Positions 51,750-60,317 of a stretch of DNA of 64,000 nucleotides are shown here, in pieces. A program made the position numbers and the translations under genes. The notes below the pieces were generated by a model, which did not search any database, was not told the DNA's origin, and saw only the letters and a program-made list of their open reading frames with translations. Position 1 is the stretch's first letter. Each line of letters begins with the position of its first letter. This stretch comes from Chlorobiota bacterium (GTDB lineage: Bacteria; Bacteroidota; Ignavibacteria; OLB7), in the NCBI GenBank assembly GCA_016710285.1, contig JADJXR010000001.1, positions 1,054,001-1,118,000 of the forward strand, in the 5' to 3' direction.

Positions 51750-52931
51750 TTACTGGCAATTCCGTTTCACCACCACCGTTACGCGGCGGTTGTCGCGGCG
51801 ATCGGTGGCGGTGGCTTCCGGTGTTTTTGGGACCCCGCTTCCGTAGCCAATCACCCCCAGCACCTTCTTGGCCGGAACCTCGTTATCCAGCAACCATTTC
51901 CGGGTTCGTTCGGCGCGCATCAGCGATAGCCGCTGGTTCCGCTGCGGGTTCCCTTCGCTGCTGGCGTGCCCTTCCAGCAGCACCCCCGACTCCGCACATC
52001 CATCCAAAAAGCTGAGCAATTTCTGAAGGTTCACAGCGGTTTCCGGACGGGAAAAATCGAAGCCATCGCTGTTCCCCTGGAAGTAGATGCTCAATGAGTC
52101 AAGCGTCATCGCCCGCCCAATATCCTCCGCCAGAGCAGGGTGCAGAATGGGGCGCATCCGTTGGTAGCGGATTGGCGCAACACCGGGCGGGCAGCCGTTT
52201 TCGGTTTCGGCGTAGCGGGTTGGGCATCCATCCAGTCCGTCCGGCACACCGTCGCCATCGGTGTCGGGGTTGTACGGGTCGGTGGTTGCTTGGCCAAGCT
52301 CGATTCCATCTCCCAGCCCATCGTTGTCGCTGTCGGCCCCATCGGCGTGGGTGAAGGCGGTGCGGATTTCCTCCTTGTCGGGAAGCCCGTCGTTGTCGGT
52401 GTCCAACGCCAGCGGGTCGGCGTTTTGGGTACGGATCTCCTCCCCATCCATCAGCCCATCGCCATCGGTGTCGCGGGCAAGCGGGCTGGAGCGTTGGTAG
52501 AGCGTGGTCCCCGGGATACGAACACCGCGGACCTCATCGCCATCCACAATCGCATCGCCATCGCTGTCGGGGTTGCGCGGGTCGGTTCCATACACCTTCA
52601 CCTCTTGCCCATCGCTTAATCCATCGCCGTCGGTGTCGGGGTTTGCGGGGTCGGTTCCGTAGGCTGCTTCTTCGTCATCGCACAGGCCGTCATCGTCGCT
52701 GTCGGGGCAGCGTTCGGGATTTGGCAGCAACGCGGGTGGAACCAGAAACGACCCGGCTCCATTCGGCAGCCACGGCATTGCTGCCGCCACGGCATGAAAC
52801 GCCGGCACTGGCACGCTTGCAGCAGCATCTGCGCAGGCAATGGCAACGGCAGAAGGCATTGCCAGAAGCCAGCTTAACAGAACGGGAAGAGCGATGCGAA
52901 GGGAGCGTTCGGAGGAAGTGTCGGAGTTCAC
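51750..52931 (-). CDS. Thrombospondin-type-3 repeats plus OmpA-like peptidoglycan-binding domain
   Basis: A 393-residue exported protein, start GTG at 52931, with a signal peptide (RIALPVLLSWLLAMPSAVAIA). Residues about 75-240 are calcium-binding thrombospondin-3 repeats: (D-S-D-D-D-G-L-C-D, N-P-D-T-D-G-D-G-L-S-D, repeated about eight times). Residues about 280-393 are an OmpA C-terminal domain (SIYFQGNSDGFDFS, LLEGHASSEGNPQRNQRLSLMRAERTRKWL, RRVTV). It should tether peptidoglycan to the outer membrane via a calcium-stiffened rod. There is no membrane barrel of its own; the preceding gene on the same strand carries one, which suggests a split OmpA-type protein. Confidence 0.9.
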   Translation of the reverse strand: MNSDTSSERSLRIALPVLLSWLLAMPSAVAIACADAAASVPVPAFHAVAAAMPWLPNGAGSFLVPPALLPNPERCPDSDDDGLCDDEEAAYGTDPANPDTDGDGLSDGQEVKVYGTDPRNPDSDGDAIVDGDEVRGVRIPGTTLYQRSSPLARDTDGDGLMDGEEIRTQNADPLALDTDNDGLPDKEEIRTAFTHADGADSDNDGLGDGIELGQATTDPYNPDTDGDGVPDGLDGCPTRYAETENGCPPGVAPIRYQRMRPILHPALAEDIGRAMTLDSLSIYFQGNSDGFDFSRPETAVNLQKLLSFLDGCAESGVLLEGHASSEGNPQRNQRLSLMRAERTRKWLLDNEVPAKKVLGVIGYGSGVPKTPEATATDRRDNRRVTVVVKRNCQ

Positions 52932-52979
52932 AGAATCACTGGTTAGACTGGTCGTGTGGAAGAGCAGGTTTGGAAGAAA

Positions 52980-54344
52980 TTACGGATTAGCATCGGGCGC
53001 GGTGCTTGCGTCAAGCGGGTTACTTCGGCGTTGGAACACCTCATCGCCGTCATTAACTCCATCGCCATCGCTGTCGGCCTTGTTCGGATCGGTTTTGTAG
53101 GAATAGACCTCGGCACCATCCACCAGCCCATCGCCGTCGCTGTCCGATTTTGTGGGATCGGTCTTGTAGCGGTCCACCTCTTCTCCGTCGGTCAGTGCGT
53201 CGCCATCGGTGTCGCGGTTGCGGTCCTGGGTGCGATACTCCGCCCGCTCCTGTTGGTTGGTTAGCCCGTCGCGGTCGGCATCGGCAGCCGGGGCGGTGGC
53301 TTCGCGGGGGTCGTTCATGCGTGCCGCTGCAACGCTATCGCGCCGGCGGATTGCCGTGCTGATGCTGTCACGCATGCGGGCTTCCTTTGCGGCTTCGTTG
53401 CGGCGTTGCTCGGCTTCTGTTGGTTCGGTTTCCGTTGGTTCGCGGCGGCGTTCGCTTTCCCCGTCGCGGCCATCACGCCCGTCCCTTCCATCACGCCCAT
53501 CTCTTCCCTCGCGACCTCCGCTGCTTGGTGGGTTGGTGGCTGCAATCGGCGGATCCGGCTCGACGGTTCCCTGATAAATTTTCCAAGAGATGCCCAGCGT
53601 TAGTGATAGGGCGTGGTCCGAGGGTGTGCCATCGGTCCCGGGCCCAACAAAACCGCCTGGGTTGGTCTCGTAATCAAGGTAGTGGGCGTAGCCGTCAAGA
53701 TAGTCGGAGGTGGTCAGGTACAGCATCAGCCGGGCATTGGCGGAAAGGACTTCGTTGATGTTGTAGGTTGCCCCGCCTCCGATTGGGAAAACGAATGCTT
53801 GGTTATCGTAGCTTCCGGTAAGATTTTCCGGAAGCGATTGGCCATCGCTGTTGGCGGCCTCGGTGCTGATCGTCCCGAATCCTGCGGTGGCAAACGCCCC
53901 CCATGTTTCCGAAAACGGGATGGTGAATTGCAGCCGCAGCAGATACCGCGAAATGCCGATGGAGTTATCCTCGGTGATTGCCACACTGCTTCCCGGATAC
54001 GTGGCTGCCCCCGCCGGACCGAAGAAGTTGGAAGCATACCGGGCGCGGACGTGATCGTTGATCCCGTAGATAAAATTCTGCCGACCGACCTCGGCCGCAA
54101 TCGCAAATTTGCTGCTGAAGGCGTAGGTGAAACCCAACGAGAAATCGGAGCCGAAGCCGGGGTTGAACGCGTCGAAATCGTCAAGGCTGCTGAACTCGCC
54201 GATGTAGAATCCGGTCCCTAGGTTCCCATCCAACCAAAGCGAGCGCGGGGTGACTTGGGCCGGCAGCTCCATTGCCGCGCCAAAGAAAGGGAGCAGAGCA
54301 AGCAGAAGCAATCGAGCGGCGGGTCGTCGGTTGGTTGGGATCAT
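52980..54344 (-). CDS. Outer-membrane beta-barrel with thrombospondin-type-3 repeats
   Basis: A 454-residue protein from the ATG at 54344 with a signal peptide (LLLLALLPFFGAAMELPAQ). Residues about 25-280 form an eight-stranded-type barrel (LWLDGNLGTGFYIGEF, FSLGFTYAFSSKFAIAAEVGRQNF). A low-complexity Gly-Arg-Asp repeat (GRDGRDGRDGRDGRDG) is followed by an acidic-charged segment, then calcium-binding thrombospondin-3 repeats (RDGLTNQQE, DTDGDALTDGEE) to the end. It lacks the OmpA peptidoglycan-binding domain. That domain occurs in the next gene downstream, 48 bases away on the same strand, so these two appear to be an OmpA-family protein divided into two chains. Confidence 0.88.
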   Translation of the reverse strand: MIPTNRRPAARLLLLALLPFFGAAMELPAQVTPRSLWLDGNLGTGFYIGEFSSLDDFDAFNPGFGSDFSLGFTYAFSSKFAIAAEVGRQNFIYGINDHVRARYASNFFGPAGAATYPGSSVAITEDNSIGISRYLLRLQFTIPFSETWGAFATAGFGTISTEAANSDGQSLPENLTGSYDNQAFVFPIGGGATYNINEVLSANARLMLYLTTSDYLDGYAHYLDYETNPGGFVGPGTDGTPSDHALSLTLGISWKIYQGTVEPDPPIAATNPPSSGGREGRDGRDGRDGRDGRDGESERRREPTETEPTEAEQRRNEAAKEARMRDSISTAIRRRDSVAAARMNDPREATAPAADADRDGLTNQQERAEYRTQDRNRDTDGDALTDGEEVDRYKTDPTKSDSDGDGLVDGAEVYSYKTDPNKADSDGDGVNDGDEVFQRRSNPLDASTAPDANP

Positions 54345-54536
54345 TGCTTTCAGTAGGCCGATCGTGTTGAAGGGAAGGTTCCAATGGTAATTACCCATCA
54401 ATTGCCAAAAGATAACAAGCAACGGCGCCGATTACCATCCAAAAGTTGGCAATCGGCGCGGGAAACGACACGGTGCAATCGGCAAAGTTTCTGGTGCAAG
54501 CCAAGCCGGCGGGAAGCCGTGGCCTTGGGTGCAAGG

Positions 54537-55214
54537 TTATTCTAACTCGGCCATCGCTTCTTGGTATTCATTGTTGCTGCTGTCGTGGCGCGGCACGTCG
54601 GCAAGTTTCGCCAGCACCAGCCGCCAGATGGTGTGGTGGATATCCTCAACCGGTTGGTTGCCATCAATCACGTAGTAGCGTCCGCGTTCTTCTTCGGCAA
54701 GGCGCATGTAGCCATCAATCACCCGTTCGTAAAACCGGATCCCGCTTTCCTCCATCCTGTCGCGCTCGGCCATCAGACGGTCGGTGCAACGCTCAAGGGC
54801 TTGCTCGGGGGAGATGTCAATGAAGAACGTCATGTCGGGAACAAGGTCCTGGGTTGCAATCCGGTTGATATGGATGATGTCCTCCAACGGAAGCTGGCGA
54901 CCGTAGCCCTGATAGGCGACGGTGGAATCGAAGAACCGGTCGCAGACCACAACGTGATCGTCCTCCAATGCAGGCAGGATCACCTGATCCACCAACTGCG
55001 CCCGGCTTGCGGCAAACAGCAGAAGCTCGGTTCGCGGGTTCATCTCGGTGTACTCTCGGTTTAGCAATATCTCGCGGATATGTTCCGACAAGCGTGTGTT
55101 CCCTGGCTCGCGCAGCATCAGGACCTTGCGCCCTGATTCCTGGATTCGCTCGACCAACATCTTGGCCTGCGTTGATTTGCCACAGCAGTCAATTCCCTCA
55201 AACGTGATGAACAT
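54537..55214 (-). CDS. tmk: Thymidylate kinase
   Basis: A 225-residue kinase that phosphorylates dTMP to dTDP. The P-loop is GIDCCGKST (residues 7-15), where most homologues have GxDGxGKST; Cys10-Cys11 is unusual but keeps the GxxxxGK[ST] frame. Further motifs are EPGNTRLSEHIR, the DRFFDSTVAYQG nucleotide-binding segment (DRx, TMP contact) and the lid helix ERDRMEESG, consistent with the type having the Arg/Glu lid. The C-terminal extension (about 15 residues, Glu/Asn-rich) is extra. The gene stands alone, head-to-head with the secreted protein gene at 55470. Confidence 0.95.
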   Translation of the reverse strand: MFITFEGIDCCGKSTQAKMLVERIQESGRKVLMLREPGNTRLSEHIREILLNREYTEMNPRTELLLFAASRAQLVDQVILPALEDDHVVVCDRFFDSTVAYQGYGRQLPLEDIIHINRIATQDLVPDMTFFIDISPEQALERCTDRLMAERDRMEESGIRFYERVIDGYMRLAEEERGRYYVIDGNQPVEDIHHTIWRLVLAKLADVPRHDSSNNEYQEAMAELE

Positions 55215-55469
55215 GTGCGCCGCCTTAGTGATTGGTTAGTAGAAGATGTGGATAAACCGAAGTTTGGTGTTGTGCAGTATTGGAGCGGCAACGTATCGTT
55301 GCCGATGGTTGTTGGAAAGAACGCGAAGTTGCGCGCCGTCAGATAAGGAAGCAAACCCGCGCCATGATCGCGTTTCGGAAACGGCGCGATTACCCATGCT
55401 CCCCACTTCTATCAGCAGCCGGAAAAATAGAACCTCCGGCAACCAAAGTCAATCGTTCGGAAAAACTTT

Positions 55470-56324
55470 ATGCAAAACTATCCTCCCTTCGGAACAGCAC
55501 TGCTTGCGGCCCTGTTGATGCTGCTGGCTCCTTCGGCAGCACTGCTTTGCCAAGAATCCCCCAGCAAAAAGGAGCAAGAACGGATTGAACGCGAGCGCGA
55601 AAAGCGGGAAATGAAAGAAGAACGCAAACGCGAAGCCCGCAAACGTGCGGCGGCCCGCAACGCCCGCCCCCGCGACAAAGGGGTGGCGTTTGTGGTGGAG
55701 CCGGTGGAAGGGGGAAGCGACACCGTGAAGTTTCACATTGGCTCACCGCTGTTTTTGCGCCTGCGAATCCCGGCCGGAAACGACGCTTGCAAACCATTCA
55801 ATGGCCGCCCGTTTATCTTCGACTCCAGCGGGGCACAGCTGGGTTGGGGGTTCGAGGAAGTTACCGACAGCCTTCTGTTCCCTGCGGTCGGCGGCGACTG
55901 CGAGCGGATACTGATGCTGAGCAGCGAGCAATCGAACAAACTTCCGGAAGGAAGCTACACGCTGTACGTGGAGCTGATGTTCGACGCACAACACCGGCTG
56001 ACCTCCAACCTGATTCCGATTCATCCGGTGTACTCCAAAACCGGGGCCGATTCTTTAAGCTACTCACGTTTCCTTGCCGAGCAGATTATCCGCAACAACC
56101 CGCTGCTCCACGACCCCGAAACCTTGCGCGCTTTGTTTGCCAATGGCGTTCCCACGTCGGTGGAGTCGGAGCTGTACCGCGCCGTGATTATGCTCCGCGC
56201 TGGCGATGCCGAGTCCGCACGCCAAGCCCTCTCCGCCGCCAGCCAGCGTGCCGGGTCCAAGCCGCTTCCGCCAGCATCGGAAGCCCTCCGCAAAGCGGTG
56301 GAGCAGGCATTGGCCGCCAACTAA
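55470..56324 (+). CDS. Secreted protein with charged helix, unknown function
   Basis: A 284-residue protein with a Sec signal peptide (about 1-27, TALLAALLMLLAPSAALL, then CQES; a lipobox variant is possible because of the Cys). A long Lys/Glu/Arg-rich helix (about 30-65, KKEQERIEREREKREMKEE) follows. The rest is a beta-rich domain (about 80-200, FIFDSSGAQLGWGFEEV) and a C-terminal helical part with YRAVIMLRAGDAESARQAL, reminiscent of a short TPR-like unit. I do not recognise the family. Confidence 0.7.
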   Translation: MQNYPPFGTALLAALLMLLAPSAALLCQESPSKKEQERIEREREKREMKEERKREARKRAAARNARPRDKGVAFVVEPVEGGSDTVKFHIGSPLFLRLRIPAGNDACKPFNGRPFIFDSSGAQLGWGFEEVTDSLLFPAVGGDCERILMLSSEQSNKLPEGSYTLYVELMFDAQHRLTSNLIPIHPVYSKTGADSLSYSRFLAEQIIRNNPLLHDPETLRALFANGVPTSVESELYRAVIMLRAGDAESARQALSAASQRAGSKPLPPASEALRKAVEQALAAN

Positions 56325-57045
56325 TCTTGGCTTCCAGAAATGGGGTGGGAAACACGCCAGTGCTCGCCGCAGGCTATCACTATTTTGAGTTTTTACAATT
56401 TCCCCTGTCACACTTCGCCAGTTTCTGGCGTCTTAACCTATAGACGGGGGTAGCAAACATCAGCCTCTGCCCCGCTGGCCTCACGCATCCACGTCACCCC
56501 GTTGATAACTCCTTGCCAATGTAAGCCTCCGGTTCGCCGGTAGCTGCCCCGATTGCATCGGGATGGCTACCGGCGAATAAGCATATGGATGCTGGCTTGG
56601 CACGTTGCAATGCACATCGTTGATCCATCTCCTTGCCTCATCCACCGAATCCCCATCAGTGACCGCTGAAAGTGAGTTTTGAACGTGACTGTTGGAACCG
56701 TTCCGGTGTTTTATCAGTTAGTGGGGTGGCACAGCGCAGCTGCGTAAGGGAGGGGATGCCAGAAGTTTTTTTCTGAACCCCGAGGCAAGGGATCGGGCTT
56801 GCTCCGATAGGGAATCTTCCGCCACCGCTTGCGGCAAGGGGGTAACAGGCGTTAGATTTGAACGTGCAAGCCGGCTTTGCACCAGCAAAGCATTGCGGCC
56901 AATGCCCCGTTTAGCCCACCAAGCCTACTGTGGCAAACGGTTTCCGTACCAACTGCCGATGCAAGATTCTCCGGCCACGGTCGTTATCCGATTTCGGCAT
57001 TATCAACATTGAACCTTACTATCCACTTCCCTGCGAGGTGACTCT
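56325..57045. other. Long intergenic leader region before the sigma-70 gene
   Basis: About 720 bases without a credible gene. It contains a REP-like hairpin (56533-56577), GC-rich stems such as CCGC-x-GCGG near 56825, and a run of seven T at 56766-56772. The part from about 56700 on could be an untranslated leader or an unidentified RNA. I compared it by eye with tmRNA, SRP RNA and RNase P RNA signatures and saw none. Confidence 0.4.
56533..56577. repeat. REP-like hairpin
   Basis: Outer arms TTCGCCGGTAGC / GCTACCGGCGAA (12 bp, 56533-56544 and 56566-56577) enclose inner arms CCCGAT / ATCGGG with a TGC loop. No T-tract follows. It is a separate palindrome type from those at 22, 31 and 41 kb. 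Confidence 0.75.
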
Positions 57046-57909
57046 GTGCGCATAACCAAACAATACACCAACCGCGAAAGCCAATCTTTGGACCGATACC
57101 TTCAGGAAATCGGCAAAGTGGAGCTGCTAACTCCAGACATGGAAATCGAGCTTGCCAAGCGCATCAAGCGTGGCGGGGCCGAAGGGGAGCGGGCGCTGGA
57201 GCAACTGGTGAAGGCCAACCTTCGCTTCGTCGTCTCGGTGGCCAAGCAGTACCAGAACCAGGGGCTATCGCTGGGGGATTTGATTAACGAAGGAAACTTG
57301 GGACTTATCAAAGCTGCGAAGCGATTCGATGAGACCCGTGGCTTCAAATTCATTTCCTACGCGGTCTGGTGGATTCGTCAGTCCATCCTGCAGGCATTGG
57401 CCGAGCAATCCCGCATCGTCCGCCTTCCGCTGAACCGCGTGGGCGCGCTCAACAAAATCGGGAAAAAGTTTAGCGAGCTGGAACAGCTGTACGAACGCGA
57501 ACCAACCGCTGCCGAGCTTGCCGAAGAGCTGGACATGACGATGAACGAAGTGGCCGATACCATCAAGATTTCCGGACGCCACCTTTCGGTTGATGCTCCG
57601 TTTGCACAGGGGGAGGACAATCGCCTGCTGGACGTTCTGGTAAGCGAATCGCAGCCGGCCCCGGACCAAGGGCTGATGTCCGAGTCGCTGAAGATTGAGG
57701 TCCGCCGCGCATTGTCAACCCTCTCGGAACGGGAGGCCGAGGTTATCCGGCTTTACTTCGGGCTGGACCGCGAGCACTCGCTGACGCTGGAAGAAATCGG
57801 CGAACGATTCCAACTAACCCGTGAACGCGTGCGCCAGATTAAGGAGAAGGCCATCCGCCGGCTGCGCCACACCTCGCGCTCCAAGTCGCTTCGTGCATAT
57901 TTGGGCTAA
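57046..57909 (+). CDS. rpoD: Primary-type sigma-70 factor (RpoD/RpoS group, without region 1.1)
   Basis: A 287-residue RNA polymerase sigma factor. Region 1.2 is SLDRYLQEIGKVELLTPDMEIELAKRI (about 10-40); region 2 has the conserved core NLRFVVSVAKQYQNQGLSLGDLINEGNLGLIKAAKRFD and the -10 reading helix FKFISYAVWWIRQSILQAL. Region 3 follows (about 125-205) and region 4 has the HTH LTLEEIGERFQLTRERVRQIKEKAIRRL. The first 10 residues are the short N-terminal tail usual in Bacteroidota RpoD, which lacks region 1.1. Start is the GTG at 57046 with a ribosome-binding element GAGGTG five to eleven bases before it. It probably recognises promoters of the TAnnTTTG type seen in this window. Confidence 0.95.
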   Translation: MRITKQYTNRESQSLDRYLQEIGKVELLTPDMEIELAKRIKRGGAEGERALEQLVKANLRFVVSVAKQYQNQGLSLGDLINEGNLGLIKAAKRFDETRGFKFISYAVWWIRQSILQALAEQSRIVRLPLNRVGALNKIGKKFSELEQLYEREPTAAELAEELDMTMNEVADTIKISGRHLSVDAPFAQGEDNRLLDVLVSESQPAPDQGLMSESLKIEVRRALSTLSEREAEVIRLYFGLDREHSLTLEEIGERFQLTRERVRQIKEKAIRRLRHTSRSKSLRAYLG

Positions 57910-57930
57910 GCCCGCCGCAGCAATACTTCC

Positions 57931-57962
57931 AACACCCCGACGAGCAATTTCGTCGGGGTGTT
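57931..57962 (+). terminator. Intrinsic terminator after the sigma factor gene
   Basis: A perfect 13-base stem AACACCCCGACGA / TCGTCGGGGTGTT with a short loop lies 21 bases past the stop codon. It is followed by GTTT. Confidence 0.85.
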
Positions 57963-58030
57963 GTTTCATAAAAAGGGGGTCTCTCTCAAGTTTCCCCGCC
58001 TCCCAAATTCCATCAAACACGTTTGCGACC

Positions 58031-59051
58031 TTGACGCTCTCCATTTCTCGCATTGATGAACTGTTCGCTACGCTTGCCGGGCGGCGCATTGCCGTGCTTG
58101 GCGACGTGATGCTGGACCGCTACTATCGCGGCGGGGTCAGCCGCATCTCCCCCGAAGCCCCTGTGGCAGTTGTTGATGTGGATGAGGAAGTGGAGTATCG
58201 GCGGGGCCGCCAACGTGGGGTATAACCTTGCCACGCTTGGCACCGCGCCGCTGCTGTTGGGGGTTATCGGGGACGACACAGGGGGCGAACATCTGCGGAC
58301 GCTACTGGCGGGGTTGGGAATCGGCACCGAGGGGTTGGTTCGCGAGGAAGGCCGCCCCACCACCGTGAAGGCCCGCGTGATTGCCCAGGGCCAGCACATC
58401 GTTCGGATTGACCGGGAAACCAAGCGAACCATCACCGAACAAACCCAGCAGCGGTTGCTGGAAATCCTTACCAAGAACATCACCACGCTGGATGCGCTGA
58501 TCCTTCAGGATTACAACAAAGGGGTGGTGGCCCGCACGCTGATCCCCCAGGCAATTCAGATTGCCAACAGCCACAACGTCCCGGTGTACGTGGACCCCAA
58601 GTTCGACAACTTTTTTGAGTACCAGGGCGCGACCCTCTTTAAGCCAAATCGCAAGGAGGCCGAGGACGCGCTGGGAACACGCCTATCCACACAGGCCGAG
58701 CGCGAAGCCGGAATCCGGCAGCTACGCCAGCAACTTCAATGCGGCACAGTGGTACTGACGCTTAGTGCCGATGGGATGATGCTGTTCGGCGACCAATCCC
58801 CCGAACCTCAGCTTGTCCCCACGCGTGCCTTGCAGGTTGCGGATGTTTCTGGGGCGGGCGATACGGTTATCGCCACGCTGGCGGCGGCGCGTGCGGCCGG
58901 GGCAACGCTGATGGAGTCGGTGGTGATGGCCAACCATGCCGCCGGGGTGGTCTGCGAGCAAGTTGGGACCGTCCCGATTCATTCCCAGGCGTTGCAGCAA
59001 GCCTTGCTTAACGAACTTCGCCACCCCGAAACTGAGTTGCCAGTGCCATGA
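58031..59051 (+). pseudogene. rfaE1: D-glycero-beta-D-manno-heptose-7-phosphate kinase, frameshifted
   Basis: An HldE kinase-domain (PfkB/ribokinase family) gene read in two frames. From a probable TTG start at 58031 the first frame gives DELFATLAGRRIAVLGDVMLDRYYRGG, SPEAPVAVVDVDEEVEY. Near 58195-58200 the frame must shift by +1 (equivalent to two, or two plus three, missing bases) to give GGAANVGYNLATLG and the rest of the kinase. The second frame holds the kinase body: VIGDDTGGEH, FKPNRKEAEDAL and the catalytic DVSGAGDTVIATL anion-hole/base motif. Without the shift the first frame ends at a TAA at 58223-58225. This may be a sequencing or assembly error or a true inactivation. The stop overlaps the next start by four bases. 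Confidence 0.85.
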
Positions 59052-59662
59052 TCCAATCCCCCAACCGCAGCAAGCAGGTCCAGCGATTACGCACCTTCCG
59101 CAAAGTTCACCGGCTTACCGGCGCAGCGTTGTTCGCGCTCTTTTTTGTGGTCTCCATCACCGGCTTGTTGCTGGGGTGGAAGAAGCATTCGGGGGGGATG
59201 ATCCTTCCGAAATCGCACAGCGGAACCTCCACCAACTTGAACGATTGGTTGCCGATTGACAGCCTGCACCGCCGCGCCTGCGCAATCCTGCACGACTCCG
59301 TTTCCTCCAGTCTTTCGCTACAGCTGGAGCGGATTGATCTGCGCCCCGAAAAAGGGATGGTGAAGTTTGTGTTCATTGACCACTTTTGGGGCATCCAACT
59401 TGATGGCGCAACCGGAAATCTGCTGCATATTGAACGGCGCAGGTCGGACTTCATCGAGAATATTCACGATGGCTCGGTGCTGGATTACCTGTTCGGCACC
59501 GATGGCGAGCCGCTGAAGCTGATCTACACCTCGGTGATGGGCACTGCCCTTCTCACGTTCACCGTCACCGGGTTCTGGTTGTGGCTTGGCCCAAAACGGA
59601 TGCGGCACAAACAGAACAACAGTGCTCGGCAGCAGCAATTGGGCCGAACGCCAAACGCCTAA
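59048..59662 (+). CDS. PepSY-associated membrane-domain protein
   Basis: A 204-residue inner-membrane protein with two membrane helices: one at about 27-47 (GAALFALFFVVSITGLLLGW) preceded by the RKVHRLTG signature, and one at about 160-180. The segment in between (about 50-150) resembles a PepSY periplasmic domain (IQLDGATGNLLHIE, ENIHDGSVLDYLFG). PepSY-TM proteins are often linked to iron or electron transfer, but their function is poorly defined. It overlaps the heptose kinase gene and precedes rfaE2, separating the two heptose genes, although no functional link with heptose is evident. Confidence 0.85.
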   Translation: MIQSPNRSKQVQRLRTFRKVHRLTGAALFALFFVVSITGLLLGWKKHSGGMILPKSHSGTSTNLNDWLPIDSLHRRACAILHDSVSSSLSLQLERIDLRPEKGMVKFVFIDHFWGIQLDGATGNLLHIERRRSDFIENIHDGSVLDYLFGTDGEPLKLIYTSVMGTALLTFTVTGFWLWLGPKRMRHKQNNSARQQQLGRTPNA

Positions 59663-59733
59663 CAATCCGCAAGGCTGCGGGAGACGCGATCCCCCTTTCT
59701 ATTTTTTCGCAACTGACCAGACGCAGCAATCCA

Positions 59734-60219
59734 ATGCCCGTTCTTCACCGCGCCGAACTTGCCGAAACCTGCCAGCGGCTGCACGCCGACGGCAAGCGCA
59801 TCGTCTTCACCAACGGCTGCTTCGATATTCTTCACCGTGGCCATGTGTCGTACCTTGCCGAAGCGCGTGCGCTTGGGGACCTGCTGGTGGTGGGGGTGAA
59901 CACCGACGCATCGGTACGGCGGCTGAAAGGGGAACAACGCCCGATTGTGGACCAAGATGATCGCGCCGAAATCGTGGCCGCGCTGCGGGTTGTTGGATAT
60001 GTTTCCCTGTTCGATGAGGACACCCCCTACGAACTTATCCAAGCCGTGCAACCCGACGTTCTGGTGAAAGGGGGCGACTACGATCCCGAGGCCACCAGCG
60101 GCCCGCGCTATATCGTCGGCTCCGACATCGTCCGGCAGCGCGGCGGCAACGTGGCGGTGATAAACCTTGTTCCGGGCCGTTCGACAACGGAGATCATTCG
60201 CAAGGTTGGGGGGTGGTGA
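59734..60219 (+). CDS. rfaE2: Heptose-1-phosphate adenylyltransferase (RfaE domain II)
   Basis: A 161-residue cytidylyltransferase-fold enzyme that makes ADP-heptose for lipopolysaccharide core assembly. The nucleotide-binding HxGH-like signature is FTNGCFDILHRGHVSYL (about 24-40), and the second motif is VPGRSTTEIIRKV at the C-terminus. The length equals the second half of HldE, so this genome has kinase and adenylyltransferase as separate genes. The ATG at 59734 is chosen because the fold starts there; the upstream frame is not homologous. A 99-base gap leads to the TamB-like gene. Confidence 0.94.
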   Translation: MPVLHRAELAETCQRLHADGKRIVFTNGCFDILHRGHVSYLAEARALGDLLVVGVNTDASVRRLKGEQRPIVDQDDRAEIVAALRVVGYVSLFDEDTPYELIQAVQPDVLVKGGDYDPEATSGPRYIVGSDIVRQRGGNVAVINLVPGRSTTEIIRKVGGW

Positions 60220-60317
60220 TTGTGGCGATTGTGGCAATCAGGCGCGGCGCATTTTCCCCGCCGTTGCTGGCTGCCAGCACCCGTGGGAACTGGTAAACTT
60301 CAATCCCTTTTTTCTTC

